Origin: Pseudomonas oryzihabitans
GTDB taxonomy: Bacteria; Pseudomonadota; Gammaproteobacteria; Pseudomonadales; Pseudomonadaceae
Assembly: GCF_006384975.1 (NCBI RefSeq)
Contig: NZ_CP021645.1
Coordinates: forward strand, 3,562,001-3,626,000
Length of the DNA: 64,000 nucleotides
Reading direction: 5' to 3'
In this document: positions 8,686-18,450 of the stretch, piece by piece
How positions within the stretch are numbered: position 1 is the stretch's first letter
Layout: every line of letters starts with the position of its first letter
Made by a program: the position numbers and the translations under genes
Notes under the pieces: model-generated
Database searches by the model: none
Told to the model about the DNA's origin: nothing
What the model saw: the letters and a program-made list of their open reading frames with translations, nothing else

Positions 8686-10191
8686 ATGTCCGCCGTCATG
8701 CCCCTGGAACAGCCCACCGCCCTCAGCCTGAGAAACATCGGCAAGAAATACGCCGGTATCGAGGTGCTGGCCGGGGTGGACGTCGATATCCAGCCCGGTG
8801 AGGTCCTGGCCCTGCTCGGCGAGAACGGTGCCGGTAAGTCCACCCTGTCGTCCATCATCGCCGGCCTGGTACCGCCCGAGGCGGGAGGCCGCATGACCTG
8901 GCAGGGCCGGGACTACGCGCCGGATTCTCCCGGCGCCGCCCTGGCCGCTGGCATCGGCCTGATCCACCAGGAGATCCGCCTGCTGCCGGAATTGACCATC
9001 GCCGAAAACATGTTCGTCGGCCGCCTGCCCATGCGCGGCGGCCGCATCGACCGCACCTTCATGGAGACCGAGGCCCAGCGCCAGCTGGATCGCCTCGGCC
9101 TCAAGGTTCCGGCCACGCGCACCGTGGCCGGCCTCAGCGTGGCGGCCCAGCAGTTGGTGGAGATCGCCAAGGCGCTGACCCTCAAGGCGCGCCTGCTGAT
9201 CCTCGACGAGCCCACCGCGGCCCTGGGTGGCGAGGAAACCGAGTTGCTGTTCGCCCAGGTCGAGCGACTCAAGGCCGAGGGCGTTTCCTTCATCTACATC
9301 AGCCATCGCCTGGAAGAGATCGCCCGCATCGCCGACCGGGTACTGGTCTTGCGCGACGGCCGCCAGATCGCCCTGCACGCCACCGCCCAGGTGCCGGTAC
9401 GGCAACTGGTGGAAGAGATGGTCGGGCGCAGCGTGGAGCGCATCTTCCCGACCCTGGCCGCACCTGCCGCTCGCGAGGTGCTCAAGGTCAAGAATCTTAG
9501 CTGCCGCGAGATGCCGCTCAAGCACATCGATTTCAGCGTGCGCGCCGGCGAGGTGTTCGGCGTGGCCGGGGTGGTCGGCGCCGGGCGTACCGAGTTGGTC
9601 CGCGCCATCGCCGGCGCCGCCGAGCAGGTCACCGGCGAATTGCTGCTGGAAGGCCAGGCCTGTCGCTTCGCCAGTCCCTACGATGCTATCCACGCCGGCA
9701 TCGTCTTGGTGCCCGAGGATCGCAAGCAGCAGGGCGTGGTGGTCGACCATGCCATCGAGGAAAACCTCATCTATGGCAACACCGACCTGCTGTCCGCCGG
9801 CGGCTGGGTTTCCCCCGGCGGCCTGCGCGCCTTCGCCCGCAAGGCGGTGGCGCGCCTCGGCGTGAAGGGCCAACCGGAACAGGCCATCGCCGCGCTGTCC
9901 GGCGGCAACCAGCAAAAGGTGATCATCGCCAAGTGGCTGGCGCGCAATCCCAAGGTCTTCATCCTCGACGAGCCCACCCGCGGCATCGACGTCGGCGCCC
10001 GCGCCGCCATCTACCAGGTGATCGCCGAACTGGCGGCCACCGGCATGGCGGTGATCGTGGTCAGCTCGGACCTCGACGAGGTACTCGGCCTGTCGCATCG
10101 GGTCATGGTGATGAGCCGTGGCCAGCAGATGGGCATCCTGGAACGTGAACAGGCCACTCCGGTGGCCGTGATGGAATTGGCTACCGCCTGA
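8686..10191 (+). CDS. Sugar/polyol ABC transporter ATP-binding protein (two ABC domains)
   Basis: A 501-residue RbsA/MglA-type ATPase with two nucleotide-binding domains. The first has Walker A GENGAGKST, a degenerate signature LSVAAQQL and Walker B LLILDEPTAAL. The second has the altered Walker A GVVGAGRTE usual for this family, then signature LSGGNQQ and FILDEPTRGID. I start it at ATG 8686, behind CGGAGG; the longer frame begins inside inverted-repeat copy A and gives the meaningless leader MALAREIV, also seen at the second SDR gene. It powers uptake with the permease and binding protein. It is separated from them only by the repeat element. Confidence 0.9.
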   Translation: MSAVMPLEQPTALSLRNIGKKYAGIEVLAGVDVDIQPGEVLALLGENGAGKSTLSSIIAGLVPPEAGGRMTWQGRDYAPDSPGAALAAGIGLIHQEIRLLPELTIAENMFVGRLPMRGGRIDRTFMETEAQRQLDRLGLKVPATRTVAGLSVAAQQLVEIAKALTLKARLLILDEPTAALGGEETELLFAQVERLKAEGVSFIYISHRLEEIARIADRVLVLRDGRQIALHATAQVPVRQLVEEMVGRSVERIFPTLAAPAAREVLKVKNLSCREMPLKHIDFSVRAGEVFGVAGVVGAGRTELVRAIAGAAEQVTGELLLEGQACRFASPYDAIHAGIVLVPEDRKQQGVVVDHAIEENLIYGNTDLLSAGGWVSPGGLRAFARKAVARLGVKGQPEQAIAALSGGNQQKVIIAKWLARNPKVFILDEPTRGIDVGARAAIYQVIAELAATGMAVIVVSSDLDEVLGLSHRVMVMSRGQQMGILEREQATPVAVMELATA

Positions 10192-10205
10192 CTAGGAGTT
10201 CTCTC

Positions 10206-10970
10206 ATGCGTCTCTTCGATCTCGGCGGCCAGACCGCCTTCGTCACCGGTGCCGGCAGCGGCATCGGCCAGGCCATCGCCGTCGGACTCGCCGAAGCCGG
10301 CGCCGACGTCGCCTGCTTCGACCTGCCCGGCAGCCGCGACCTGGCCGGCACCGTCGCGCGCATCCAGGCCCACGGCCGGCGCGCCCTGGCCCTGGAAGGC
10401 TCGGTGACCAGTGCCGACGACCTGGCCACCGCGGTGGCCCGTACCGAGGCCGAACTCGGCCCGCTGAGCCTGGCGGTCAACAGCGCCGGCATCGCCAACG
10501 CCCAGCCCGCCGAGGAGCTGGAACTGGAGCGGTGGCAGCGCATGCTCGACATCAACCTCACCGGGGTGATGCTCAGTTGCCAGGCCCAGGCGCGGGTCAT
10601 GCTGCCGCGCGGCAAGGGTACCATCGTCAATATCGCTTCCATGTCCGGCAGCATCGTCAACCGCGGCCTCCTGCAGGCCCACTACAACACCTCCAAGGCC
10701 GGGGTCATCCACCTGACCAAGAGCCTGGCTATGGAATGGGCCGAGCGCGGCATCCGGGTCAACTGCATCAGCCCCGGCTACACCGCCACGCCCATGAATA
10801 CCCGCCCCGAGGTGGCCGAGCAGGTGAAGATCTTCGAGCAGACCACCCCGCTGGGCCGCATGGCCGAGGTGGAGGAGATGGTCGGCCCGGCGATCTTCCT
10901 GTGCAGCCCAGCGGCGTCCTTCTGCACCGGCGTCGATCTGATCGTGGATGGCGGTTTCGTCTGCTGGTAA
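10206..10970 (+). CDS. SDR-family polyol dehydrogenase 1 (arabitol/threitol dehydrogenase-like)
   Basis: A 254-residue classical short-chain dehydrogenase. It has the nucleotide-binding TGAGSGIGQ near the N-terminus, NSAG at about residue 95, the catalytic serine in IASMSGS (about 142), and YNTSK (Tyr about 159, Lys about 163). It would oxidise an imported polyol to a ketose with NAD(P)+ in the cytoplasm, providing the substrate for the FGGY kinase. The ribosome site is AGGAG (ctaggagttctctcATG). It lies 14 bp after the ATPase gene and is followed by inverted-repeat copy B. Sequence style resembles D-arabinitol and D-threitol dehydrogenases, but substrate prediction inside SDRs is weak. Confidence 0.82.
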   Translation: MRLFDLGGQTAFVTGAGSGIGQAIAVGLAEAGADVACFDLPGSRDLAGTVARIQAHGRRALALEGSVTSADDLATAVARTEAELGPLSLAVNSAGIANAQPAEELELERWQRMLDINLTGVMLSCQAQARVMLPRGKGTIVNIASMSGSIVNRGLLQAHYNTSKAGVIHLTKSLAMEWAERGIRVNCISPGYTATPMNTRPEVAEQVKIFEQTTPLGRMAEVEEMVGPAIFLCSPAASFCTGVDLIVDGGFVCW

Positions 10971-10978
10971 CACCTTTC

Positions 10979-11130
10979 ACGATCTGCTGCGCGTCGGCCA
11001 AACGGCGTTGAAAAGACCCTGGGTCGCCAGCCCGGTCGGAATGCTCATTTACCACTCGTAAACTTGAGCGCAAGCCCGGTCCGCGTCCTCAGGTCTTTTC
11101 GCCTAGTTTGGCTCTAGCTCGCGAGATCGT
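10979..11130 (+). repeat. Inverted-repeat element, copy B (152 bp)
   Basis: Same orientation as copy A, with the same ends (ACGATCT, AGATCGT) and the same left block CTGCTGCGCGTCGGCCAA. The arms GGCGTTGAAAAGACC and GGTCTTTTCGCC pair with one another but differ in sequence from copy A, that is, they co-vary. The shared centre ATGCTCATTTACCACTCGT lies at 11041-11059. It separates the two dehydrogenase genes. Its right end creates a spurious MALAREIV start for the following gene. Confidence 0.85.
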
Positions 11131-11155
11131 CGCCTATAGCCCTAGGAGGTTTCAC

Positions 11156-11956
11156 GTGGAACGTCGCTTCGCAGGTCAAACCGTGGTCATCACCGGCGGC
11201 TGCCGGGGCATAGGCGAGGGAATCGCCGAGCGTTTCGGCCGCGAGGGCGCCAATCTGGTGCTGGTGTCCAATGCCGAGCGGGTGCACGAGACCGCCGCCC
11301 GGCTGGCCGTCGACACCGGTGCCGACATCCTGCCGCTGGTGGTGGATATCACCGACGAGGCAGCGGTGGCCGATCTCTATGCCCAGGCCGAGGCGCGCTT
11401 CGGCAGCGTCGACGTCTCGGTGCAGAACGCCGGCATCATCACCATCGACGCCTTCGATCGCATGCCACGGGAAGACTTCGACCGCATCCTGCAGGTCAAC
11501 ACCACCGGCGTCTGGCTATGCTGCCGCGAGGCGGCCAAGCGCATGGTCGCCGCCGGTCGCGGTGGGCGGCTAATCAACACCAGCTCCGGCCAGGGTCGCC
11601 AGGGCTTCATCTACACGCCGCACTACGCGGCGAGCAAGATGGGCGTCATCGGCATCACCCAGAGCCTGGCCCACGAACTGGCGCGCCACGGCATCACCGT
11701 CAACGCCTTCTGCCCGGGCATCATCGAAAGCGAGATGTGGGACTACAACGACCGGGTCTGGGGCGAGATCCTCTCCACCCCCGAGAAGCGCTATGGCCAG
11801 GGCGAACTGATGGCCGAGTGGGTCGGCAACATCCCCATGAAACGCGCCGGCACCCCGGCCGACGTCGCCGGTCTGGTGGCCTTTCTGGCTTCGGCGGACG
11901 CGGCCTATATCACCGGCCAGGCGATCAATGTGGACGGTGGCCTGATCATGTCCTGA
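11156..11956 (+). CDS. SDR-family polyol dehydrogenase 2 (sorbitol/galactitol dehydrogenase-like)
   Basis: A 266-residue short-chain dehydrogenase starting at GTG 11156 behind a strong AGGAGG (cctaggaggtttcac); the longer frame starts inside repeat copy B and is rejected. Motifs are TGGCRGIGEG (cofactor), QNAG, a serine in NTSSGQGRQG and YAASK. The substrate loop with WDYND resembles sorbitol and galactitol dehydrogenases. Two different SDRs in one importer operon suggest either two polyol substrates or two successive oxidations. The likely route is polyol to ketose, then kinase and split transketolase. Confidence 0.82.
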   Translation: MERRFAGQTVVITGGCRGIGEGIAERFGREGANLVLVSNAERVHETAARLAVDTGADILPLVVDITDEAAVADLYAQAEARFGSVDVSVQNAGIITIDAFDRMPREDFDRILQVNTTGVWLCCREAAKRMVAAGRGGRLINTSSGQGRQGFIYTPHYAASKMGVIGITQSLAHELARHGITVNAFCPGIIESEMWDYNDRVWGEILSTPEKRYGQGELMAEWVGNIPMKRAGTPADVAGLVAFLASADAAYITGQAINVDGGLIMS

Positions 11957-12130
11957 TCGGCACCCTGAGGACGCCGCCGCAAAAGCCTTGGCGTCCAGCC
12001 GGGGGGTGAGAGAAAATAGCGGGAAAATGCGCCTTTCTAACGGGTAAGTGCCTGCTTTTCAGTGGTTCGTCATGGCCAGGCCGGCCCGGCGACCCAGGGC
12101 GCAACCTATCCGCCGGTACCAGGAATCTGG

Positions 12131-13081
12131 ATGAGTACTCTCGAAGAACAACGCCTGCTGACCAAGATCGCCTCTCTCTACTACGAAGAGGGACTCAAGC
12201 AGTCGCAGATCTCCGAACAGCTCGACCTGTCGCAATCCTTCGTCAGCCGCGCCCTGAGCCGCGCCCTCAAGGAAGGCATCGTCCGCATCTCGGTGCAGCG
12301 ACCCCGCAACTTCCACCTGGAACTGGAGCGCCAGTTGCAGCAGCGTTACGGCATCCGTCAGGCCATCGTGGTGGAGCCCACCGGCGATGACGAAGAAGCC
12401 ATCAAGCAAGCCATCGGCTCGGCCGCCGCCCATTACCTGGAAACCAGCGTCACCGAGCGCGACCACATCGGCATCTCCTCCTGGAGCTCCACCATCCGCG
12501 CCATGGTCGGCCACATGCACCGTGGCAGCAGCCGCCAAGGCGCGACGGAAGTGGTGCAGCTGCTTGGCGGGGTCGGTAACAAGGGCGCCTTCGAGGCCAC
12601 CCTGCTCACCCAGCAACTGGCCGACCTGCTCGACTGCCCGGCCTATCTGCTGCCCTCGCAAAGCATCGAGCAATCGCCGGAGAGTCGTCAGCGCATCCTG
12701 CAGCTGGACGAGGTCCGCGAGGTCACCGAACGCTTCGCCCGGCTGACCGTGGCCCTGGTCGGCATCGGCGAGCTGGAACCCTCGCAACTCTTGCGCAACA
12801 GCGGCAACTACCACGGCGAAGCCATGCTCGAGGTGCTTGCTGCCCGTGGCGCGGTGGGCGACATCTGCCTGAGGTACTTCGACGCCCAGGGTCGCCCGGT
12901 GCTGGACGAGAGCGAAGAGACCGTGGTCTCGGTGGACCTGCCGCAACTGCTCAAGATCGACCGCGTCGTCGGTCTCGCCGGCGGCCTGCGCAAGGTCAAC
13001 GCCATCCGCGGTGCCCTGCAGGGCGGTTACCTGGATGTGCTGGTGATCGACCTGCGCACGGCGCTGGCGCTAGTGCCCTGA
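12131..13081 (+). CDS. SorC/DeoR-type sugar-binding transcriptional regulator
   Basis: A 316-residue regulator. An N-terminal helix-turn-helix (EEGLKQSQISEQLDLSQSFV, about residues 18-40) is followed by a SorC-type sugar-phosphate-binding domain with GISSWSSTIRAMV and the VGLAGGLRKVNAI motif near the end. I start it at ATG 12131 after AGGA; upstream residues of the open frame have no family likeness. It lies at the end of the importer operon and most likely senses a phosphorylated intermediate and controls the divergent promoters at 6176-6513. Whether it activates or represses cannot be told. Confidence 0.85.
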   Translation: MSTLEEQRLLTKIASLYYEEGLKQSQISEQLDLSQSFVSRALSRALKEGIVRISVQRPRNFHLELERQLQQRYGIRQAIVVEPTGDDEEAIKQAIGSAAAHYLETSVTERDHIGISSWSSTIRAMVGHMHRGSSRQGATEVVQLLGGVGNKGAFEATLLTQQLADLLDCPAYLLPSQSIEQSPESRQRILQLDEVREVTERFARLTVALVGIGELEPSQLLRNSGNYHGEAMLEVLAARGAVGDICLRYFDAQGRPVLDESEETVVSVDLPQLLKIDRVVGLAGGLRKVNAIRGALQGGYLDVLVIDLRTALALVP

Positions 13082-13132
13082 GCGTAATGCGCGCCTGATT
13101 TTCTCTGCGCCCCCCTGCCTCCCGGACTCGCC

Positions 13133-14764
13133 TCACAGCCGGAATTGCCGCACCGCGCCATTCAGATCCCCGGCGAGGCGCGCCAGGTCGTTGCTGGCGG
13201 CGGCGGTCTGCTCGGCGCCCGCGGCGTTTTGGGTGGACAGGTCACGGATACTGGTGAGGTTGCGATCCACCTCGCGCGCCACCTGGGCTTGTTCCTCGGT
13301 GGCGGCGGAGATACTGAGATTACGCTCGGTGATCTGCACGATGTTGCGACCGATCTCGACCAGGGCTTCGCCCGCCGCGGTGGCGACCTCCAGGCAGGTG
13401 CCGGCCTGTTGGTTGCTGGTGGCCATGGCGTCCACCGCCTTGCCCGCGCCGTGCTGGATGGCACCGATCATCTCTTCGATCTCGCCGGTGGACTGCTGGG
13501 TCCGCGCCGCCAGTGCCCGCACTTCATCGGCGACCACGGCGAAACCGCGCCCCGCCTCGCCCGCGCGGGCGGCTTCGATGGCGGCGTTGAGCGCCAGCAG
13601 GTTGGTCTGTTCGGCGACGCCACGAATCACGTCGAGTACGCCGCTGATGCGCTCGACCTGGCCAGCCAGGCCGTCGATCTCGGCGCCACTGGTGGCCACC
13701 GCGGCGTGCAGCGCATGGATGGTCTGCAGGGTCTCCTCGACGCGCCGCTGGCCGACGTCGGCGGAGGTACGGGAATCCTGGGCGGCGGCACTGGCGGCGG
13801 CGGCATTGCGCGCCACCTCTTCCACCGCGGCGGTCATCTGGTTGACCGCCGTGGCGGCCTGGGCCAGCTCGTCGTTCTGCCGCTGGATGCCGCGCAGTCC
13901 CACCTCGGTCACCGTCGACACCTCCTCGGAGGTAGCGGCCAGGGTGGTGGAGGACAAATTCAGCCGCTCCAGGGTGCCACGCAGGTTGTCCTGCATCCGG
14001 GCCATGGCGGCCAACAGACGACCGGGCTCGTCACGACCGTCCTGCTCCACCGGGCGGCTGAGATCGTTGGCGGCGATGCGCTCGGCTACCGCCAGCGCCT
14101 TGTCCAGCGGACCGGTGAGGCTGCGAGTGAAGCGCCAGGCCAACAGCAGGGTACCGGCCAGGGCTGCCAGCATCACTGCCACGGTGATGGTGATGGCGGT
14201 GCGATAGCTGTCCGTGGAATCCGCGGCCAGGCGCTGGACCTTGCCGTCGACCAGCCCAGTCAGTTCCGTGACCGTGGCACTCAGGGCATTGCCACTGCGC
14301 GCCATCTCGCCGTCCTGGCCGGTGAGCTTGAGCAACTCGGCGTCGTTCTGGTCATCCAGCGCCTTCAGATAGCGGTTCTGGTTGTTCAGGTAGGTGGCCA
14401 GCTGCGCCGTCATCCGGGCGTAGACCTCGCGCCCCTGGTCGGTGATCAGCAGCGTCTCGAATTGGCGCACATGCTTTTCCAAGGTCGCCTTGGTCGCCTC
14501 GATGCCCTGATGCACCGCCTGGGTCTCGGCGTTGGAGGTGGCCAGCATCAAGCCCTGGTTCTGCATGCGCAGGTTCAGCAGATCGGCGCGAATCTCGCCG
14601 ATGGTCTGCACGCTTGGGATCACGTTGCTGATGATCTGCTCTTCGCTGTCCTTGATCACGCGATTCTGGCCAAGGGAAAACAGACCGAGGCCGATCACCA
14701 GCAAGGCGAAGAAACCGAAGGCCACCAGGGCGCGCGGAGCGATGTTGAGGGAGCGTAGCTTCAC
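13133..14764 (-). CDS. Methyl-accepting chemotaxis protein
   Basis: A roughly 543-residue chemoreceptor. TM1 is near the N-terminus ([19 protein letters not shown]), followed by a four-helix-bundle-type periplasmic domain to about residue 185, TM2 ([20 protein letters not shown]), HAMP and a long cytoplasmic coiled coil. The signalling tip is [19 protein letters not shown], with [13 protein letters not shown] after it. I prefer the GTG at 14764 (giving MKLRSLNI, the common family start), which has GAGG eight bases upstream, over the GTG at 14773. The ligand is unknown. It stands alone, convergent with the SorC regulator. Confidence 0.88.
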   Translation of the reverse strand: MKLRSLNIAPRALVAFGFFALLVIGLGLFSLGQNRVIKDSEEQIISNVIPSVQTIGEIRADLLNLRMQNQGLMLATSNAETQAVHQGIEATKATLEKHVRQFETLLITDQGREVYARMTAQLATYLNNQNRYLKALDDQNDAELLKLTGQDGEMARSGNALSATVTELTGLVDGKVQRLAADSTDSYRTAITITVAVMLAALAGTLLLAWRFTRSLTGPLDKALAVAERIAANDLSRPVEQDGRDEPGRLLAAMARMQDNLRGTLERLNLSSTTLAATSEEVSTVTEVGLRGIQRQNDELAQAATAVNQMTAAVEEVARNAAAASAAAQDSRTSADVGQRRVEETLQTIHALHAAVATSGAEIDGLAGQVERISGVLDVIRGVAEQTNLLALNAAIEAARAGEAGRGFAVVADEVRALAARTQQSTGEIEEMIGAIQHGAGKAVDAMATSNQQAGTCLEVATAAGEALVEIGRNIVQITERNLSISAATEEQAQVAREVDRNLTSIRDLSTQNAAGAEQTAAASNDLARLAGDLNGAVRQFRL

Positions 14765-14860
14765 CGGGGACACCTCGAAAAGATGGATAGCCCCCTCATG
14801 ATCGGCAGGACCGCGTCAGGCTTTAGCGCTCTTCCGACGACAGTCCTGCGATCTATCGCC

Positions 14861-17800
14861 TCAGCTAGACACTTCCTCTGCCAGCCGCTCCTGCGCCAGG
14901 CGTTTCGCTCCAGCCACGTCGGCCTTGCCGGTGCCCAGTTTCGGTAGCGCCTCCACCGCCAGCCAGGCCGAGGGCAACAGCAGCCCACCCACCCCCTGGG
15001 CCAGCAGCGTCTTCTCCACCGCCGCGCCGTCCAGCTCGCCGGTGTGCAGCACCACGATGCGCTCGCCCTTCTTGGCATCCGGCAGATTGACCGCCAGCAA
15101 CTCGATCTCCGGATCAGCGATCGCCCGCGCCAGGGCCTGCTCCACGGCACCCAGGCTGACCATCTCGCCGCCGATCTTGGCGAAGCGCGAATAGCGGTCG
15201 ACGATGGTGAGGAAACCGTCTTCGTCCAGACGCCCCTGGTCGCCGGTCACGTACCAGCGTTCGCCGTCGATGTCGCGGATGGCCTTGGCGGTGCGCTCGG
15301 GATCGTTCAGATAGCCTTGCATCAGCTGCGGTCCACCGATCAGCACCATGCCGGCCTCACCGGTGGGCAGTTCGACGAAGCTTTGTGGATCGACGATCTT
15401 GAAGCCGGTCCCCGGCAATGGCATGCCCACGGTGCCCAGCTTGCCGCCGCGCTGCACCTGCAGGTAGTTGATGTCCAGGGCATCCGGCAGGTTGACCGAG
15501 GCCACCGGCGCGGTCTCGGTGGCACCATAGCCCTCGTAGATGTCCTGGTTGAACTTGAGCTTGAAGGCCTCGCGCACCGCCGGGTCCAGGCGCTCGGCAC
15601 CGGCCACCACGATGCGCAGGCTTTCCAGCATCAGCGGATGCACCTTGGTGTTGCGCACGAATAGCCGCAGGAAGGTCGAGGTGCCGCAGAGCACCGTGGC
15701 GCGATGGGTGGCCACCGCCTTGGCGATGCCGGCCACGTCGGTGGGATCGGCCTGACACACCACCGGCAGCCCCTCGATCAGCGGCAGGAACTGGGTGACG
15801 GTGAGGCCGAAGGCGTGGAACAGCGGCAACGAGGCCATGAAGACGTCGTCGTCCTGGGTGTTGAGCACGTCCGAAGTCTGCTTGAGGTTGGCCATGATGT
15901 TGCGATGGCTGAGCATCACCCCCTTGGGCGTGCCCTCGCTGCCACTGGAGAACAGGATGGCGGCGGTGGCCTCGGGATCGTGGGCGCGACTCACCAGCAC
16001 CTGCAGCATGGCGGTGGGCAACAGCCGCACCGCCAGCCAGTTGGCGATCAGCTCGGCCTTGCCGATGCCGGCGCGCAGGCTTTCCAGGTCGACGATCTCA
16101 CGCCCGGCCAGCAGTTCGTCCACCGGCAGGCCGCGTTTGCGCAAGCGCTCGAGAAAGCGGGTGGAGGTGTAGACGGTGCGAATGCCGGCCTGGTCCAGTC
16201 CGGACCTCAGGGCCTCTGGGCTGGCGGTGTAGTTGAGATTGACCAGCGTCTTGCCGGCCAACAACACCGCCATGTTGGCCAGCATGCCACCGCTGCTGGT
16301 GGGCAGCAGCAGGCCGAGGTTGGCCTCGGGCTGCTTGCGCATCCGCCGCGCCAGGCAGGCCGCGCCGGTGAGTGCCTGGGCAGCCTTGAGCGGCGCGCCC
16401 AGGTCATCCACCAGGGCCAGGCCACCGGGCCGCCGCTTGACGCTGGCGACCCAGGCATCGGCCAGGGACGGCAGGCTCTGCATGTAGCGTTCCCAGGAGC
16501 GGATCGACAGCTCGAAGATGCGGCGCTTGAGCACGTCGGCCGGGGTGTCCTTGGCCAGCGGCTTGCCGAAGGCCACCACCACCTCGCGGTGCAGCGGACT
16601 GTCGCGCAGCTCCTTGAGCTTGCTGGAAGAACGGGAGAACTGGCTGCCCCAGAGACCGCGTAGGTAGAAGGGCACGATCTGCACCTCCGGGCCAACCAAT
16701 TGGCAGGCCTTCTCGTAGCCCCGGCGGAATTCACCGAGTTGCCCGGTGCGGCTGATCGCGCCTTCCGGGAACAGGCAGACCACCTCGCCGGCCGTCAGCA
16801 AGGCGGCGACCTGCTCCAGCGCCGCACCCGCCCCGCTGCCCTGGGCGATGGGCAGGCAGCCCATCGCCTTGAGGAAGGGTTTCAGATACCAGCGCTCATA
16901 GATCGACCTGAGCATCACGAAGCGCACCGGCCGCGGGCTGGCGATCTGCACCATGGCCCAGTCCACCCAACTGATGTGGTTGCCCAGCAGCAGCACCCCA
17001 CCCTGGGCCGGCAGGTTCTGCAGCCCCTGCACCTGGAGCCGGTAGTGCCGGGTCACCATCAGTCCGAGCAGGAAGCGCACCAGGCTCTGCGGCAGTTTCC
17101 ACACCGTATAGGCGCCGCCCACCAGCGCCACCGTGGCGATCAGCAAGAGCAGCCAGCGGCTGTCCAGGCCGAGCAGGGCGATCACCGCGGTGAGCACCAG
17201 GAAGCCCAGCATGGCCACGTTCTGCACCCAGTTGTTGGCGGCCAGCACCGTACCGAGCTGGTCCTCGCGGGCGTTGAACTGGATCAGCGCGTTGAGCGGC
17301 ACGATGAACAGGCCACCCATCAGGCCGATGAAGATGAAGTTGAGCGCGTGCAGCCAGGCCGAGTTGGGCGCCGGCAGCCACCAGAGGCCCAGGGCAATAC
17401 CCAGGGCGCCCACCGGGATCAGCCCGGTCTCGATACGCCCGCGCGAAGCCCGGCTGGCCAAGGCCGAGCCAAGGGCGATGCCGATCCCGGCGCAGGCCAG
17501 GATGCCCTGCAGCACCAGCACGTTGTCGATGCCCAGGTGATCCTTGGCGTAGGCCGGAAAGCTCGCCAAGAGCACCTGGCCCACCGACCAGAACACCGCG
17601 AGGCCAATGATCGACAGCCGGATCACCGGATTCTCGCCGATCACCGCCAGGTTGCGCCGGGCACTGCGCAGGCGCAGATAAGCGTGCCAGTCGAAAGGGA
17701 CCTGCGGCCTGGGCTCTTCGAGGACCGGCAGGCGATAGAGCAGCGCCACCTCGGCCAGGCTGCACAGCACCAGCAGCCAACCCAGCGGGGCGATGTCCTG

Positions 17801-18331
17801 CAGGATGGCGTGGGGCGTGGCCTGGCCCTCGCCCAGGTGCAACTGGAAGAAGGCGGTGAAGACCACCGTACCGGCGAGGATGGCGATGATGGAGTTGGCC
17901 TGCACCAGGCCGTTGCCCTCGGCCAGCCGCTGCTTGCCGAACAGCGCCTTGATGTAGCCGTACTTGGCCGGCGAGTAGAAGGTCGCCTGTACCGCCAGCA
18001 GCAGCGTCATGGCGAAGGCCAGCTCGAACAGCCCGGCATAGTAGGCCAGGGTGATGCCCAGGGTGATGCCCACCGTCGCCCAGCCCCCGAGGCGCAGCAC
18101 CTTGACCTTGGCGAAGCGGTCGGCCACATGGCCGGAGGGGCTGAACAGCAGGATGAAGGGCAACAGCATCATGCCGTTAACCAGGGCGGTCAGCACCACC
18201 TGGGTGGAGCCGTCGTAGACCTTGAACACCGTGTTCTGGATGACGATCTTGTGGCCGAGATCGACGAAGGCGTTGAGAAACACGGCGATCAGATAGGGCC
18301 AGGCCCCTTTGATCCGGTGCAGCTTATCCAT
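14861..18331 (-). CDS. aas: LplT-Aas fusion: MFS lysophospholipid flippase + PlsC acyltransferase + acyl-ACP ligase
   Basis: An 1156-residue three-part protein. Residues 1 to about 410 form an MFS transporter like E. coli LplT, with many hydrophobic segments. Residues about 425-620 are a PlsC glycerolipid acyltransferase with the HX4D box in GNHISWVDW and PEGAISRTGQ. Residues about 640-1150 are an AMP-binding acyl ligase with ILFSSGSEGTPKG and YEGYGATE. In E. coli, LplT and Aas are separate proteins that flip lysophospholipids inward and re-acylate them; here both jobs sit in one inner membrane polypeptide. The start ATG has AAGGA upstream. It stands alone in its transcription unit. Confidence 0.9.
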   Translation of the reverse strand: MDKLHRIKGAWPYLIAVFLNAFVDLGHKIVIQNTVFKVYDGSTQVVLTALVNGMMLLPFILLFSPSGHVADRFAKVKVLRLGGWATVGITLGITLAYYAGLFELAFAMTLLLAVQATFYSPAKYGYIKALFGKQRLAEGNGLVQANSIIAILAGTVVFTAFFQLHLGEGQATPHAILQDIAPLGWLLVLCSLAEVALLYRLPVLEEPRPQVPFDWHAYLRLRSARRNLAVIGENPVIRLSIIGLAVFWSVGQVLLASFPAYAKDHLGIDNVLVLQGILACAGIGIALGSALASRASRGRIETGLIPVGALGIALGLWWLPAPNSAWLHALNFIFIGLMGGLFIVPLNALIQFNAREDQLGTVLAANNWVQNVAMLGFLVLTAVIALLGLDSRWLLLLIATVALVGGAYTVWKLPQSLVRFLLGLMVTRHYRLQVQGLQNLPAQGGVLLLGNHISWVDWAMVQIASPRPVRFVMLRSIYERWYLKPFLKAMGCLPIAQGSGAGAALEQVAALLTAGEVVCLFPEGAISRTGQLGEFRRGYEKACQLVGPEVQIVPFYLRGLWGSQFSRSSSKLKELRDSPLHREVVVAFGKPLAKDTPADVLKRRIFELSIRSWERYMQSLPSLADAWVASVKRRPGGLALVDDLGAPLKAAQALTGAACLARRMRKQPEANLGLLLPTSSGGMLANMAVLLAGKTLVNLNYTASPEALRSGLDQAGIRTVYTSTRFLERLRKRGLPVDELLAGREIVDLESLRAGIGKAELIANWLAVRLLPTAMLQVLVSRAHDPEATAAILFSSGSEGTPKGVMLSHRNIMANLKQTSDVLNTQDDDVFMASLPLFHAFGLTVTQFLPLIEGLPVVCQADPTDVAGIAKAVATHRATVLCGTSTFLRLFVRNTKVHPLMLESLRIVVAGAERLDPAVREAFKLKFNQDIYEGYGATETAPVASVNLPDALDINYLQVQRGGKLGTVGMPLPGTGFKIVDPQSFVELPTGEAGMVLIGGPQLMQGYLNDPERTAKAIRDIDGERWYVTGDQGRLDEDGFLTIVDRYSRFAKIGGEMVSLGAVEQALARAIADPEIELLAVNLPDAKKGERIVVLHTGELDGAAVEKTLLAQGVGGLLLPSAWLAVEALPKLGTGKADVAGAKRLAQERLAEEVSS

Positions 18332-18450
18332 GCGAGATCCTTCCGAGCAGGGGATTTCTTAGCCTGAGTGAGACGCCCTGGCAGCGCAAGCTGGCACCAT
18401 TGGTCATCAAATATGTAAATCAGGACTATACAAGCGCGCGAAAGCGCGTA

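Noticed and set aside
8605-10098. 497-residue open frame antisense to the sugar ATPase
   Set aside because: Shadow of a two-domain ABC ATPase whose motifs are complete on the plus strand.
13145-14758. 537-residue open frame antisense to a chemoreceptor
   Set aside because: Mirror of the chemoreceptor gene with low-complexity Gly/His/Leu content and no start signal.
16700-18367. 555-residue open frame antisense to the LplT-Aas gene
   Set aside because: Gln/His/Gly-rich shadow translation with no family likeness; the opposite strand carries clear domains.
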